Below the pieces are notes generated by a model. The model searched no databases and was not told the origin of the DNA. It worked only from the letters and a program-made list of their open reading frames with translations. Below are positions 35,653 to 47,793 of a stretch of DNA of 64,000 nucleotides, in pieces. Numbering within the stretch: position 1 is the first letter of the stretch; each line of letters starts with the position of its first letter. The position numbers were made by a program, and so were the translations under genes. The stretch covers positions 119,501 to 183,500 of the forward strand of contig JAXDDX010000325.1 in the NCBI GenBank assembly GCA_034670405.1, given 5' to 3'. This DNA comes from Hoplostethus atlanticus. Lineage: Eukaryota; Chordata; Actinopteri; Trachichthyiformes; Trachichthyidae.

Positions 35653-38600
35653 AGGGTTTATATAGTTACCTGTCGAGGTATTTTCCAGATTTCTCCAGTA
35701 GAGGAGTCGTGGTCGGGTTCGACACCAGAGGCCAGGAGGAGAGCGGCTGCACCAGCCAGCGGTGAGATAATACACATCATATCATCAGTAACCTTCTGAT
35801 TTATAATCTTTAGTTTTTCCTCGAACACTTTCCACTTTCCCACTGCATCAATAATGACCCTAATTTGTACAGCAAACCAAATGGACTTTTACCAAACAGG
35901 TTGGTCACAAAGTATTTACAGCAACAAAGGACACAACAACAGATTAAAACATAGAAGAAGAACATTGTGATACGAGTCTATTGGGCGATACTCGTCTAAA
36001 ACACAAGGAATGCTGAAATATGTAAAATCTGTCCATCACTTTCTTGAAAACTGCTTGTTAGCATTGTTAGCACTGCTCATTGAAACCAAGGGGTCAAGCT
36101 AGCCTGAAGCTAAATGTAACGTGACACTGGTGTTTGTGTGGTGCTGCAGCCTCGCCAAGCTGGCGGCGGCTGTGATGCTCAGTAAAGACATTCCTGTCCA
36201 CCTCTTCTCGACATACGTCCCGACGCCGTACGTGGTGAGAACACACATTTATTATTTTATTATTTCAGAATATCAAAACTGGGCCGTTGCAGCAGAAAAT
36301 ATTAATAGATTAACATGTTAAGTAGAAATGAATGAAAGTATAAAAGAAAGAACTACTACATTATAATCAGTTAATAATCAACAATAATCAATAATCCAGG
36401 GCTGGATGTTTTCATGAGTATCAGCACTGTGGGTCACGTATGATTCAATACTACTGAGTACAATCTTCTGTGAATTTATACTACAAATGTATAATAATTT
36501 CTACTCATTTCTACTATAAACTGATACTATCATCATCTTAATCCTGGCTTTACATCAGGATGCTTTTATATATATCTCATTTAAAAAAAAAATGTCTTCT
36601 CATTTTTCTCTTTATTATTATTTTATTTTTTATGTCTCACTTTGTACTGATATTTAGATATATATAAATAAAGTTTATACAGTTCATCTGTTTAGTGGTG
36701 ATGCGTTATTGATCTGATGAGGGAACTAATTCCTCTGTTAGACAAATGAAAGTAGCTGATGGGAGTGAGACGGGTGAAACTGAGCGTGCTCTGTCTGTCT
36801 TCCAGCCCTACGCCGTCAGGAAGTTTGGTGCGGCGGCTGGCGTGATGGTGACCGCCTCCCACAACCCTAAAGAGGACAATGGATACAAGGTCAGTCAGTT
36901 ACCGCCATGTCTAAGAAGTGTCTAATTGAGATGTTCCCTCTGGAGAAGTGAAGACCCCAGAGATCATCCCATAACTGAATCCATCACAGGTTTGATCCCC
37001 AACTGATAACCCATGTCTGTTGAAGTCCTGCCTGCTGTGGAGCATCAGCTGAATGTCAGACCTGTAGATGAGACTGGGTTACTGTTGCAGTCTCAACACC
37101 TGTTTGAATGAGTGGAGTCATCTCTGGTTTTGAAATATTGACTCATTATATCAGGTAGCAAAGGTTTTGCCAAATGGAGATTTGGTGTTTTGGAATGAAA
37201 CCTGGTATATTTTAGATCATTTCACAATATGGGGAAGCATTGGAGGCTATTGGAGTCCTGCTGACTTCAATGATACAACTAGAATCAGGATATCTGCAGG
37301 TCCTTGAAACGTCCAAATCTAAATTTAAGGCCTTAAAAAGTATTGGTATTACTTTCTCTGTCCTTATATGACCTTCTGACCTCAGCCAGAGGTGGCTCTA
37401 CTGGCTCTACTGGCTCTACCAGCTCTGCTTCTTTATTCTGGTTGTTTATTCCTGTTTATTCCAGGAAGCATTAAAAAGGTCTTGAATTGGCTTTCTGAAA
37501 CCTGCACATACCCTGATTTATACTGCTGGTCTCTACCCATAATACCTTGCTTCCCTCTGTAGGTGTACTGGTGTAATGGGGCTCAGATCTCCTCCCCACA
37601 TGACAAGGAGATCCTGCGGTGCATCGAGGAGCAGCTGGAGCCCTGGAGTGCCTCCTGCTGGGAGGAGGAGCTGGTGGAGCACTGCTCCCTGAGGACACGC
37701 CCCCTGCAGGAGGTCAACAGCAGCTATATGGAGGAGCTCACATCCCTCTGTTTCCACAGGTGAGACAGACATGGACAGACAGATGGACAGACCGACAGAC
37801 AGGTGAATAGACAGACAGACAGACAGATGAACAGACAGACAGGTGAACAGACAGACAGATGAATAGACAGACAGACAGATGGACAGACAGACAGATGAAC
37901 AGACAGACAGATGAACAGACAGACAGGTGAACAGACAGACAGGTGAACAGACAGACAGACAGACAGATGAACAGACAGACAGGTGAACAGACAGACAGAT
38001 GAATAGACCAGTCTTTCAGTTTTCCTCTCCAGGGTGATCACGCCCCCGGACCCCTCATCCATCATCGTGGTGCCTGCAGGTCCTGAAGAAGTCTTAACAT
38101 GTCTTAACATGTCTTAACATGTCTTAACAAGTCTTAACATGTCTTCTGATCTAAAGTCAAGGCCTTAAATGGAGTTGAATACAGTTGAATACAGTCAAAG
38201 TCTTGAAAAGGTTCTTGGTGTGCTGAGTGTCGTTGTTCAGGCGTTCAGACAGTCTACGGTTGTTTCCATTCTCACATCTTGGTCTTCTAGTTCATATTTC
38301 ATTAGAAGGGTCTTACAGTCTTTACATTGATGACCCTCTGACCCTAAATGACCCTGACTCAATACTAACACGTCTCCTGATCTTTCCCTCAGGGATCAGA
38401 ACAGCAGCTGTCCATTGAAGTTTGTCCACTCGTCCTTCCATGGCGTCGGCCACGTCTTCGTCCAGCAGGCCTTCCAGACCTTCGGCTTCGCCCCCCCCAT
38501 CCCCGTCCCCGAGCAGAAAGACCCCGACCCAAACTTCTCCTCCGTCCGATGCCCCAACCCAGAGGAGGGAGAGTCTGTCTTGGTAGGAGGAAGATCTCAG

Positions 38601-41600
38601 GGTTCAAAAGGGTTTTTGAAGGCCGGTACTGATGTTCAGTGTCTTTACAGTATTCAGTTTTCCTCCATGGGACTGAAACGTCTCACTGAAACTCAGTGGC
38701 AGGGAAACTCTGGGATACTGATTCACAAAAAACTAATAAAATGTACAAAGCAAATCACCCTCCTCCACCACCTGATGATGAGTGGTCTTCATTACCTGTT
38801 CTGTGTTTCCAGGAGCTTTCTCTTCGCCTGGCGGAGAGGGAGAACGCCAGGATTGTGCTGGCAACCGATCCTGATGCAGACCGGCTGGCGGTGGCTGAGC
38901 GATCCAGCGGGTAACCGTGACGTTTGCTCGTAGGCACTGCGGTGCGGTGTAGTTCAGCAGACCATACCAACACTGTCAGGGTTAACGCGCTTTTAACAAA
39001 CAGCTTGAGTCAGAGTTCAACCACTCTGGGTTTTGAAGGCTGGTACCGATATGTTTGGATTGAAGCTGCTGATAACTGAATCAATACATTTCACCATTTT
39101 CATGAAACCAAAACAAAATCTAAGGCTTCACCTGTACCTCTCACCCACCACACCTGAAGTAAAATACTGGAAAGATTTCTCTCTTCAGCCCTCGCAAAGA
39201 AAAATAATACTAATAACAATAAAACGTTGAGGACCATGGTCAGGAACCTCCGTCATCCGCCAGATCAGTTTCTAGTAAATGGAAAGCATCAAGCTCTGCT
39301 ACCGCTTTGAACATGACTTCCTGTTAACATGCACCATTCATCTTATTGTTACCCTGTTCATAACTTGCACATGATTCATATTGTGCACATTTTAGTTTTT
39401 TTCTGATAATACCTCTACATTAAAGCTCGACATTGAGAGTTCAAGATTCAAGAAGTTTAATTGTCACATACACACACGAGGTGTGTAGTGAAATGCAAAG
39501 TGGCAATGCTCAGCAGAAATGTGCAAAATAACAGGTTCACACTATTTACAATAACCAACACAATATTTACAATGTCACAGTTTTTAAGAGCTCTATATAA
39601 AAAAACAACACAATATTTACAATAAGAGCACTTTATAAAAAAATATAGTAAAAAAAATATAGTTTTCCCTGATTAACTGGATGGTACATTAGTACGTGGG
39701 TCTAATTGGGCCAGTTGACCATTGAGGCAATCCAAAGGTGGTAGAGGAGGTAGGGATGGAGGCCCATGTGACCTTCCTGCTAGTGGGAACGTCACCACGT
39801 TAACAGGATTATTACACTATTACCTGCACATTGTTGTGGTTGTGGCTCCTACAGTCGTGATGTGTTGCTGTGTTGAAGGTGCGGTTGGAAGGTCTTCACA
39901 GGCAACGAGCTGGCGGCTCTGCTGGGCTGGTGGATGTTCTTCAACTGGAAGGAGCTCCACCCAGAGCCTGCAGACACCCAGAAGGTCTACATGTTGGCCA
40001 CCACCGTCTCCTCCAAGGTCCTACAGGCCTTCGCACGCGTTGAGGGCTTCCACTTCGAGGTACGATGCTCTTCTCATGTCAGGAGGTGGAGGAACATCAC
40101 TGCTGTCGGGTCAACATGCCCCAACTGTGGTTTTCCTTTTCTTCCTACAATGTAAAGTCTCCATGGTCGCCTGTGTGTTGAGTGACTTTTATGACCCTTG
40201 GTCCTGTTAAACCCCCATTGTAGAATTATAAAAATAACATGGGCATCAATGAGAAAATAGAGAAAACCGACTCTTTGCAGACACGGTTCATGTCCACTGT
40301 AGGGTCACAGTGTAGCTGGAACTGCAGAATCCTACATGATCTTTGATGTGCTGGACAATTTCTCCAAATTGTGCAGCAGTTATATATACCAATTATCTCT
40401 TGCTAAAATGTTTGGTGCCTGCTAGCCTTATGCACTAACCTGCTTTGCCTGGTTATAAACTTACATATCTTGCTCTAGTCTTGCCTTCTGATGAACATGT
40501 GCTGGAAATGTCTTGATATCCATTATTGGTACTAAATTGCATTTTCAATACTTTGAAACCTTTCACTGTCCCAGCAGGTAAATTATGTTTGTCCAGCATC
40601 ACTATATGCCATCGCATCAAGCTGAACCAGTATTCAGTTTGAAGTGAGAACAGTCACTCACCCTACTGTCCACTGTAATAAGGTAGAAATGTCAAGACGA
40701 TGATGGTGGACACAGTCTGACATCCTGTCTCTGCCCACTAGGAAACCTTACCTGGCTTCAAATGGATTGGGAAGAGAATGCATGAGCTGGCCAAAACTGG
40801 CAACCACGTGATATTCGCCTTTGAGGAGTCTATTGGTATCAGAGTCTCATTTTTATTTTATTTCTCCAGGGAAGGTTTCCTGAGCTCCAACCTGGTTCAC
40901 CTTCATACAGTTCCTCACATTCACACTGGGAAACAACCAATCAGTCAATCAATTAACTCATTTAGTATCACTCAAGTGAAGTAGGGGTGAAAGTTAGTCA
41001 GTTTCAGATATTTACCCCAACACACTGGATTCTTTTTCAACTTATTGATATGATTCATGTGAGCATATGAAGATATGAACATGATGAAATGCTGATGGAT
41101 CCGGGTGACAGTGACAGTCAAATCCACCCTACCAGTTATTTTGTGATGAAATGTTGATATTTAATTTTTGTTAAATATGTTCCCGCTTTCCCTCTCTCCT
41201 TCTACTTCAGTTAGTGATTTCCTGTTTCCCAGAATGCACTTCAACAACCCCCAGAGAAGGGGCATGAACTTAATAACTGACGACTGACTTAGTTCGGTCT
41301 GAAAAGTCCCCTGATACGTTCCTGTCAGGCCGCTACAGCTTTCTAGATCTAGTTAGGCCTGTGAAGTCCTTTGAGGCCGGTGTGATAACGGGCTGTGAGG
41401 TGAACTGGTCCGCTACCAGGGTGGAGGGAGGAGCTCAGCAAACCTTCCCTGGAGAAATGATGATTCAGTCTGTGATCCGAGCTGAAACGCTGTGGTCTGA
41501 ATACTGTTGTGTCTGTGCTGCTGCAGGGTTTCTATGTGGCAACATGGTGCCTGATAAGGACGGGGTGAGTTCGGCCGTGGTCGTGGCTGAGATGGCTGCC

Positions 41601-43152
41601 TACCTCCACAACAAGAACCTCACCCTCAACCAGCAGCTCCACAACATCTACCAGATGTAAGGATCTAGCCAGGGGTTCATACAGGGCTGGTCTCTGATGC
41701 TCCTTTAGAGGTTTAATCAGCACCATTTCTACCTCAGCTGAGAGGTTGTTTCTGCCTGATCCAGGATCTGGTCCATTTAAGCTTAATGTCCATAGAGTCT
41801 CCACAGCTCCAGAACAGCCTGTTTAGGAAGTCGTCTCAAATGCTTTTCCCTCTGAACAGAAAGTTGCATCATGTTGTGATTTGGAAATGACACTATGATA
41901 TGAGATGCTTTATTGTGCAGCCATGCCATATTATGTCTCCTGGTGAAGATTAACAGGAAGTTCTAAATGCCATCCATTGCTGTGGGTTCCTGTCCTCTAG
42001 ATATGGTTATCATATTTCCAAAACGTCCTATGTCATCTGCAACGACCCGCCAACCGTCCAGAAAATCTTCAGCCGAATTCGCAACTTTGACGGCGATGGT
42101 TTGTACCCGAAGACGTGTGGAGGATACAGCGTCCTCCATGTCAGAGACCTTACTACGGGATACGACAGCAGCCAGCCTGACCGGAGATCTGTAAGTTTAG
42201 TTGGTTTAGTATCTAATTGAGCCTCGTGTTTGGTTTAGTTAGATTCAGGTTGGGTTAGGTTGTCTAGTCTTAGCTTAGTTTGGTTTAGTTGGTTTAATTC
42301 TGGTGGTACACATTAAATATATCACACGTCTTTAATGGAAACTGTTAAAACCCAACATCAACCAGAAAATAAGCATTCTTCATCACATTTTTCAGATAGG
42401 TGATTTTTGTCCAACAGGGATGGATAAGAGGGTAAAATCCAGACGTATAATGTCCTAAATACATAGTACATAGTACATAGTACAGTACATACAGACGGAG
42501 CAGGTCCGTCCAGAAGGCCTTCATCTTCTTCATCTGGAGCTCTGCAGGCTGGAGGTCAGTTAGTTCTGTTGAGATGTTTAGAAAAACAATCAGCTGTTCA
42601 CAGAGCTGAGGACCTCCAACATGGCCGCCGGGTGGGGGGGGGGGGGGGGTTATGGCACCTGGAAGCCTCTATAGTAAGGAGGTCAAGGGTCAGAGGTCAC
42701 TGCACCCAGACCATGGATGGGACATTCCTGTGGCCTTAGAATGGAGATGGAGAAGTGCTAGGGAAAGACTAATAGTTCTTATTTCTTCTTCTTGAGGTTC
42801 TTCCGGTGACGACGAGCAGTCAGATGATCACCTTCACCCTGCAGGACGGCGTCGTGGCCACGCTGAGGACCAGCGGCACAGAACCAAAGATCAAATACTA
42901 CACTGAGTTCTGTGCAGTGCCGGGGAAAAGGTTGCTACCAAATCTGATGCATTGTTGTAGCGTTGGCATACTGTAGGACAATGTCAACTCCCTGTCCTGT
43001 AACTGAACGTTCCCAGGTTTGATCTCAAAGCTGCTGTTGTGTCTTGCAGCGATATCTCCCGTCTGGAGGAGGAGCTGAGGAAGGTGACCCATTCCCTGGT
43101 GGAGGAGTTCCTGCAGCCTGAGAGGAACAACCTGATTCGCCGGTTCATCTAG
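23196..43152 (+). CDS. pgm2l1: Glucose 1,6-bisphosphate synthase PGM2L1, 14 exons, 627 aa
   Basis: Alpha-D-phosphohexomutase family; makes glucose-1,6-bisphosphate from 1,3-bisphosphoglycerate, cytosolic. Exons: 23196-23318, 34823-34990, 35655-35761, 36150-36234, 36806-36889, 37563-37759, 38393-38582, 38813-38910, 39879-40059, 40742-40835, 41527-41656, 42001-42190, 42797-42930 and 43050-43152. They total 1884 nt with every phase consistent. Catalytic elements: phosphoserine loop [11 protein letters not shown] (Ser179), metal loop DPDADR (337-342), sugar loop FEESIG (438-443), phosphate loop RTSGTEPK (573-580). The N-terminus ([25 protein letters not shown]) and [20 protein letters not shown] and GESVL favour PGM2L1 over PGM2. 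Length is close to human (about 622). Intron 1 is 11.5 kb and full of repeats. A (TG)32 tract abuts exon 3. ATG23196 is the only upstream in-frame start found. Confidence 0.96.
23876..24270. repeat. GC-rich minisatellite with collagen-like frames
   Basis: Imperfect units of CTCCAGGTCCTCCAGGCCGG (about 21-24 bp) with a higher-order duplicated block of about 120 bp (starting near 23930 and 24050). All frames stay open and some read Gly-x-Pro, but it lies inside pgm2l1 intron 1 without splice context. It is a repeat, not a collagen gene. Confidence 0.9.
24667..25460. repeat. 26-27 bp minisatellite, clean part (pgm2l1 intron 1)
   Basis: About thirty near-perfect copies of ACTATACATCATCTATATAG plus TCAGTA, with ACATGTCATC and ACATTCATC variants. 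Copies are crisp until about 25450, where the text abruptly degrades. Confidence 0.97.
25461..29915. repeat. Same minisatellite, low-quality consensus
   Basis: Continuation of the ACTATACATCATCTATATAG array with heavy noise: units are recognisable, but bases are replaced by AAAA, TTT, CCC or GGG runs and unit length is roughly kept. This looks like uncorrected long-read consensus rather than biological decay. Confidence 0.85.
29925..33420 (-). mobile_element. Non-LTR retrotransposon (LINE) fragment in the minisatellite
   Basis: The reverse-transcriptase C-terminal half is readable at 31081-30179. It has [19 protein letters not shown], the catalytic FADDTVV, and the downstream [20 protein letters not shown] and [10 protein letters not shown] motifs typical of fish LINEs. 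The 3' UTR (30178-29925) ends in a GATTCAA-type tail. The 5' part (31090-33420) is still recognisable, for example as a noisy version of the usual upstream sequence near 31240-31350, but is badly corrupted. Clade not assigned. Its 3' end recurs at 39435-39665. Confidence 0.8.
33430..34745. repeat. Minisatellite resumed, mostly low-quality
   Basis: The same 26-bp unit resumes after the LINE, corrupted to about 34590 and then clean to 34745, where it ends 78 bp before pgm2l1 exon 2. Confidence 0.88.
35584..35647 (+). repeat. (TG)32 microsatellite next to pgm2l1 exon 3
   Basis: 32 uninterrupted TG dinucleotides, then TTTGCAG and exon 3 at 35655. There is no separate polypyrimidine tract between. 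Confidence 0.98.
36960..37060 (+). mobile_element. SINE-like fragment in pgm2l1 intron 5
   Basis: AGGTTTGATCCCCAACTGAT (B-box-like) followed by GTCTGTTGAAGTCCTG, resembling a tRNA-derived fish SINE. Ends uncertain. Confidence 0.4.
37764..38010. repeat. ACAGACAG-based minisatellite in pgm2l1 intron 6
   Basis: Units of ACAGACAGACAGATGA and ACAGACAGGTGA begin four bases inside the exon 6 donor (GTGAGACAGACA) and fill most of the first 250 bp of the intron. Confidence 0.95.
39435..39665 (-). mobile_element. LINE 3'-end fragment in pgm2l1 intron 8
   Basis: Homologous to 29925-30180: shares CAAGATTCAAGA, TTGTCACATAC, CACTATTTACA, AACAACACAATATTTACA and AGAGCACTTTATAAAAAAATATA. This copy is clean and shows what the corrupted copy should look like. 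Confidence 0.8.
41136..41290 (+). repeat. Dispersed repeat, copy C (pgm2l1 intron 10)
   Basis: CAGTTATTTTGTGATGAAAT, a pyrimidine stretch, CTTCAGTTAGTGATTTCC, TTTCCCAGAATGC and CCAGAGAAGGGGCATGAA match copies A and B in the same order. Confidence 0.65.
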
Positions 43153-46100
43153 CTCTGCTGTGCGTTGGTGGTGTTTTCCCATCAGCCCCATCACGCCGTC
43201 TACCTGGCCCTGTAGTCGTGGGGTCTGAGGTTCAGTAACTTGCAGGCAGGCGGTTCGTTGTGTTTCCATTAATGCAGAGCACAAGCTGATTGACTGGTGT
43301 GATAGTTAATGAAATTCAGTGTATTTGAACATATTGATCACCATGCAGCAGCAAGCATGATGGGTAAAACTGAGGAGTAGCGAGTCCATGTCTGTCTCTC
43401 TTGACACCATTAGTCAGATGATCACAAGTATTGGTGAAATTAACCTGCTACTGGTTGGTGTGAATGTCTTGTAGCCATAATTGATCATCTCAGCAGGGTG
43501 TCTTAGAGAGACCGTCCTGTTCATTAAAGTTCAAGGGTTTGATCCCTGTCAGTGTGGGTCTTGGTGTTAGACTGATATATGGGATTCCCTGTGTTGGCCT
43601 TATATTAAAAATCAGATGTGGTCCAGTTAGTGTCGGCCATCTCTGATTGATGATATGATGCAGTTTGATTGATTATGTATTCATTGTAGAATTGATCAAT
43701 ACTACAATGAACCTGAACTGATTCTAATGAGACGTTTGGAGGTTTGATGAATTGTTAAAGATATTGAATACTGGCACAAAATATTATACATCAGCAGCTC
43801 CAAAAACCTGTATTGATCTGTATTGATCAACCCCTCAACAGCCCCTGAAGGCCTGGACAGCAGGAGGTGCTGCACTGCCTCATGTTGTGCTAGAGCAGTC
43901 CTGGAGCAGGAGTGACTCCTGGTCTCTCCATGTTCATTGTTTATTAACTTTCTTCAGCTTGGGATGCTCGATGCGTATGAGGAGCCCAGAGCAGAAAAAC
44001 AACAACAAAATCAGCACACAAACAGTTTCACTCAACTAGAAAACAACTAGAAAAGGCATCCCTCTGCTGCTGTGAGCTAAAGGCCATAAATATAAATGTC
44101 ACCTAGTTGTCTGGCTGGCAGCGTAATGCTGCTTCTGAAACAGATGGGATGAGAAGGCGCTCCTGAACGTCTCGTCTGCTGCTGTATCTAATACTGAGAC
44201 TCAGCTGGAGTCAGAGTGTACAGGTTATGCTCTAGGCATGGCAGGTACATGTATACGATGCATGGCACTGTCAGGAGGGAGGGATACAAATGCATGAAGT
44301 CATCATTCAATATCTAATATCAACAGATCTGGTCTGTAAAAGTGTCTCATTTAGTCAACCGAGGACTAAAAAGTACCGTCATTTGGTTTAATGTTGTGCA
44401 GTCAATCATTTTAGAAGTTCATAATCATGTCACCCGTTTCAAATGGTGGAAATGTTTAGCAACGATTTACTAAACCAGACAGTCCGTTGATGTTTCCTGG
44501 TTACCTTTGGTCTCTTCAGTTTCTTGCTGTACTTCCTAACCCACCACCACTAGGAGCTTAAAGCTGCTGCTAGTTCAGCTGAAGGCTTTGTGTTGGCTTT
44601 TGGTTTTAGCTTGATGCTGACCAGTCAGACAGCAGTGCAGGGTGACTACCCAGGGTTATTCCCATGGCTGCACCACCAGCAGAAGGCATTGCACTGCTGC
44701 TTTATCTGTTTTGCTCACATTGTAAGTTTCATCATAGCGTTCATGGATCTTCTTCAATTCACAGACTTACTGACTGACCTGCAGACCTGCTGCTGGCCCA
44801 TATTGTAGTTTTTCTTAAGACATTGTGCTTCTAATTTAGTTGAAGTGTCAGACCTCCATTGTATTTTATATTTGGAGTGTTATGGAGAGTGCTGGCCAGT
44901 AGGTGTCAGGGTGGAGCTGCAGATTTCACCACAGATGGCTTCTAAACTGTTTCATCCAATCAGCTGCTCCAATTCCTTTATAGCACCATATTCATTGTTT
45001 AATAGAAAATGAGTTACACTGGAAATTAATCTTACTGAACAAAAGTTCCTTTTAGCAGCATCAAACCAGTCGGTGAACATACAGCAGCCCTCTGTCCCAC
45101 AGCTGACCAACTCCAAACACTAGATATCTTTTTTGGATCAAACTGTTACCTTCACTAGTCTTAAGACTTGGATGACCTGATGTCTTAAGACTTCGGTGAC
45201 CTGATGTCTGAAGTGTCATCAGTCTCCAAAGACCTTCTCGTTGAGCCCTGATGCCGTGTGTCTGTGATTCCCAGTTTACTGGACAACTCTTTTCAGCGAT
45301 TCTCTTTTCTTATTGCTTTCCTCGTTTCCAGTCTCCAGCTATGGAGCGTTGACAGTCATGTTGCCCAGCCATTATCAGCATAGGTCCTATTGATTGACCT
45401 TTGATCCTTGCATACATCCTCTGTTCTTCACCGACCTGCCGGGTGGTACTCCACACTGGAGACCAAGATATTGGTTTGCTGACACTGGCCTGTCAATGAA
45501 AATCAGATGTCAGCCAGTCATATGATGGAGGTGAGGACATGCCTTAAAGAGCTGCTGACACTAAAAGAATTTCATTAGTCTGGCTTTCAGTGGAGAGTTT
45601 TTTTTATATTTTGCTGAATGTTCATCCTGTATTGATCCCTTATTTATTTTTATATTTGACCAAATATATTTATGTAACAGGATATTGTACAGAGAGATGG
45701 TGAGGATGGCTGACACCCTGTCAGTAGGGTGTTAACCACACCTTGGTATTATTACATTGTGCTTTATGTGTGTTGTTCTGAACCTTGAGGCTGACCTCCA
45801 TAGAGATGAGTGGTGATCCTTCATCGTGACTATTAATCTGTCAGAGTAATAATATGAAATATAGCTCTATATTTTTTCAGTTGAATCTTCAGAAAGAGGA
45901 CAGAGTGCGAGTTGCTCTCGATCCCAGAACAGAATATGAATGATACATGATGATGTCTGTGCTGTATGAGTTCAGTCACCATGTAAAGACGACACCCAGC
46001 TGGTATCCACGTCTCGTGTGATCCTTGAGGATCCACTAATAAAAATCTGCTTTGAAGTCGTCATGGATTCATTTCTTTATTTGTTATCCATTAAAAGGTT

Positions 46101-47413
46101 TGCTGCTTCATTACTGTCATGTATCAACAGATCAACTGGAAAACCAGTGACATTTTCTCTTGACTTCTGTGAAGAACTTAACGACTTTTATTCCTTCTGC
46201 ACTGTGATTTAATTTTATTTAATTTTAAATGTCTTTTAATGCCTCATGTAAAGCACTTTGAACTGCCTTGTGTATGAAAGGTGCTACACAGACTGGCTGT
46301 CTCACGTCACCATGCTAAACCAAACCAGGCCTGTCTAGTCAGTTGACTGATGCTAGCTAACATTAGCTTAGCATCAGTAAAACTATGAGTGACTGCTCAG
46401 TTTGATTACTACATTGATACGGTCAACCTGCATTTATAACAAAGTCATTGACATTTATATGGGATTACCATGATCATGATATATCAGCGCTCTGATCTTT
46501 CCTTTCTGACCTTAAGAACTGGAGACCTGTGGCGTGTTATTGTTTACTACTTATCTTCTTTCTTTTTGTTGGGACCTTGAAGAAGAATGTGTGAGTCACA
46601 AAAAATATATTCCCAATCTAATGTGTTGATATCGAGGCTTTGAGACTCTTATGTGAAAAACAGGAAGGGGGCCAAATACAAGGCTCAGTACATACAGTGA
46701 CCAGCAGATGGTGCTATAAATACAGTAGCAAATAGATGAAATACACATACTGGCACCGTGTACGACGTGGGCGAGGCTCTGCTTTGACCCCGCCTTCTGG
46801 CTCCTCCCAGTATTCCCCCCCCCATTCTGTGGATTGCAGTGAGGGATATTTGCAGTAGTCTGATTAGATGGTATTAACCAGTCTGCTAACCTGCTGTTTA
46901 ACCAGTCTGCTAAACTGGTATTAACCAGTCTGTTAACCTGGTATTAACCAGTCTGCTAAACTGGTATTAACCAGTCTGTTTGGATTGGTTTAGTTAAGGG
47001 AATGGACTCATCGCCTTCACACTGGAACTATTTGGTCCATAGAGCACCCCCTGGAGGACTGAAGGAGCCCCACAGCCAAGCTCCCTACAGACCACCTCTG
47101 CATCCTGCTGGTCAAAGTCAGCTTCACACACTGAGGACCAGGATATGGAATCAGGTTTGTGCCAATATAATCAAACAAAACTTCTTAAAAATCAAACAAA
47201 AATAAGAATTTGAGAGAGAATAAAACTCACAGAAGCAAAAAAAGTAATCTCAAAAGTAAAACGTATAACTTGCAAACAAATTATCTGTATAATTGTGTAA
47301 ACTATTGGTCTTTTACTTTTTTGATATGATACTTTTTTGTTTACAGTTCCTTCTGCTTCTTTCTCACTGATCAGACTTTTGCCTTCTGTCAGCTCTCTCC
47401 TTTGGGCTGCCTA
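43153..47413. other. pgm2l1 3' region and intergenic
   Basis: Probable 3' UTR with candidate poly(A) signals ATTAAA at 43523-43528 and AATAAA at 46038-46043; I cannot tell which is used. A short tandem repeat lies at 46870-46985. No coding exon recognised. Confidence 0.5.
46870..46985. repeat. 24-bp tandem repeat, about five copies
   Basis: AACCAGTCTGCTAAACTGGT plus ATTA, with CCTGGT and CTGTTT variants. Confidence 0.9.
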
Positions 47414-47791
47414 TGGCGGCATATGAGTGACAAAATCCGTGAGCGCAATTGAGATCACGGCGCGCGTAATTCAAACAGCCGCGCACACATTATTTTTGAG
47501 AGCGCTTTCACAGCACTCGCGCGCAGAATATATCTGCTCGCGTGAGCAATATTGTAACCTGCAGGAGAAATCCATGCTTTGAGCGCGCGCGCAGAATCCG
47601 AAGCAGCGCGCACAACTATCATTGCTCTCCTGCTCGCGAAACTTTCACCTGCTCGCTCGCGAGTGTTTTTTCTTTTTGGCAGTAAGTGGGCGGACCCAGT
47701 CACAATGGTATCCCTAAACAGCGCGGCTGTTTGAATTACGCGCACCGTGATCTCAATTGCGCTCGCGGATTTTATCACTCATATGCCGCCA
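47414..47791. mobile_element. MITE-like element, 378 bp, long CpG-rich TIRs, TA target
   Basis: The left end TGGCGGCATATGAGTGA continues for about 75 bp as the inverse of the right end (…TCACTCATATGCCGCCA). TIRs include CAATTGAGATCACGG and AATTCAAACAGCCGCGC. TA flanks both sides (47412-47413, 47792-47793). The interior is rich in GCGCGC and has no transposase. It stands out from its AT-rich surroundings. Superfamily not certain (TA target suggests Tc1/mariner-like). Confidence 0.88.
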
Positions 47792-47793
47792 TA

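Noticed and set aside
35574-35799. Cys-Val repeat open frames
   Set aside because: Translation of the (TG)32 tract and exon 3 in wrong frames.
38029-38083. Exon-like GGTGATCACGCCCCCGGACC snippet with flanking AG and GT in pgm2l1 intron 6
   Set aside because: 47 nt, not a multiple of three, and would break the frame between exons 6 and 7, which join correctly without it. Possibly a cryptic exon.
43480-43570. tRNA-like GGGTTTGATCCC in the pgm2l1 3' region
   Set aside because: B-box-like motif only. No cloverleaf or A box found, so neither a tRNA gene nor a confident SINE.
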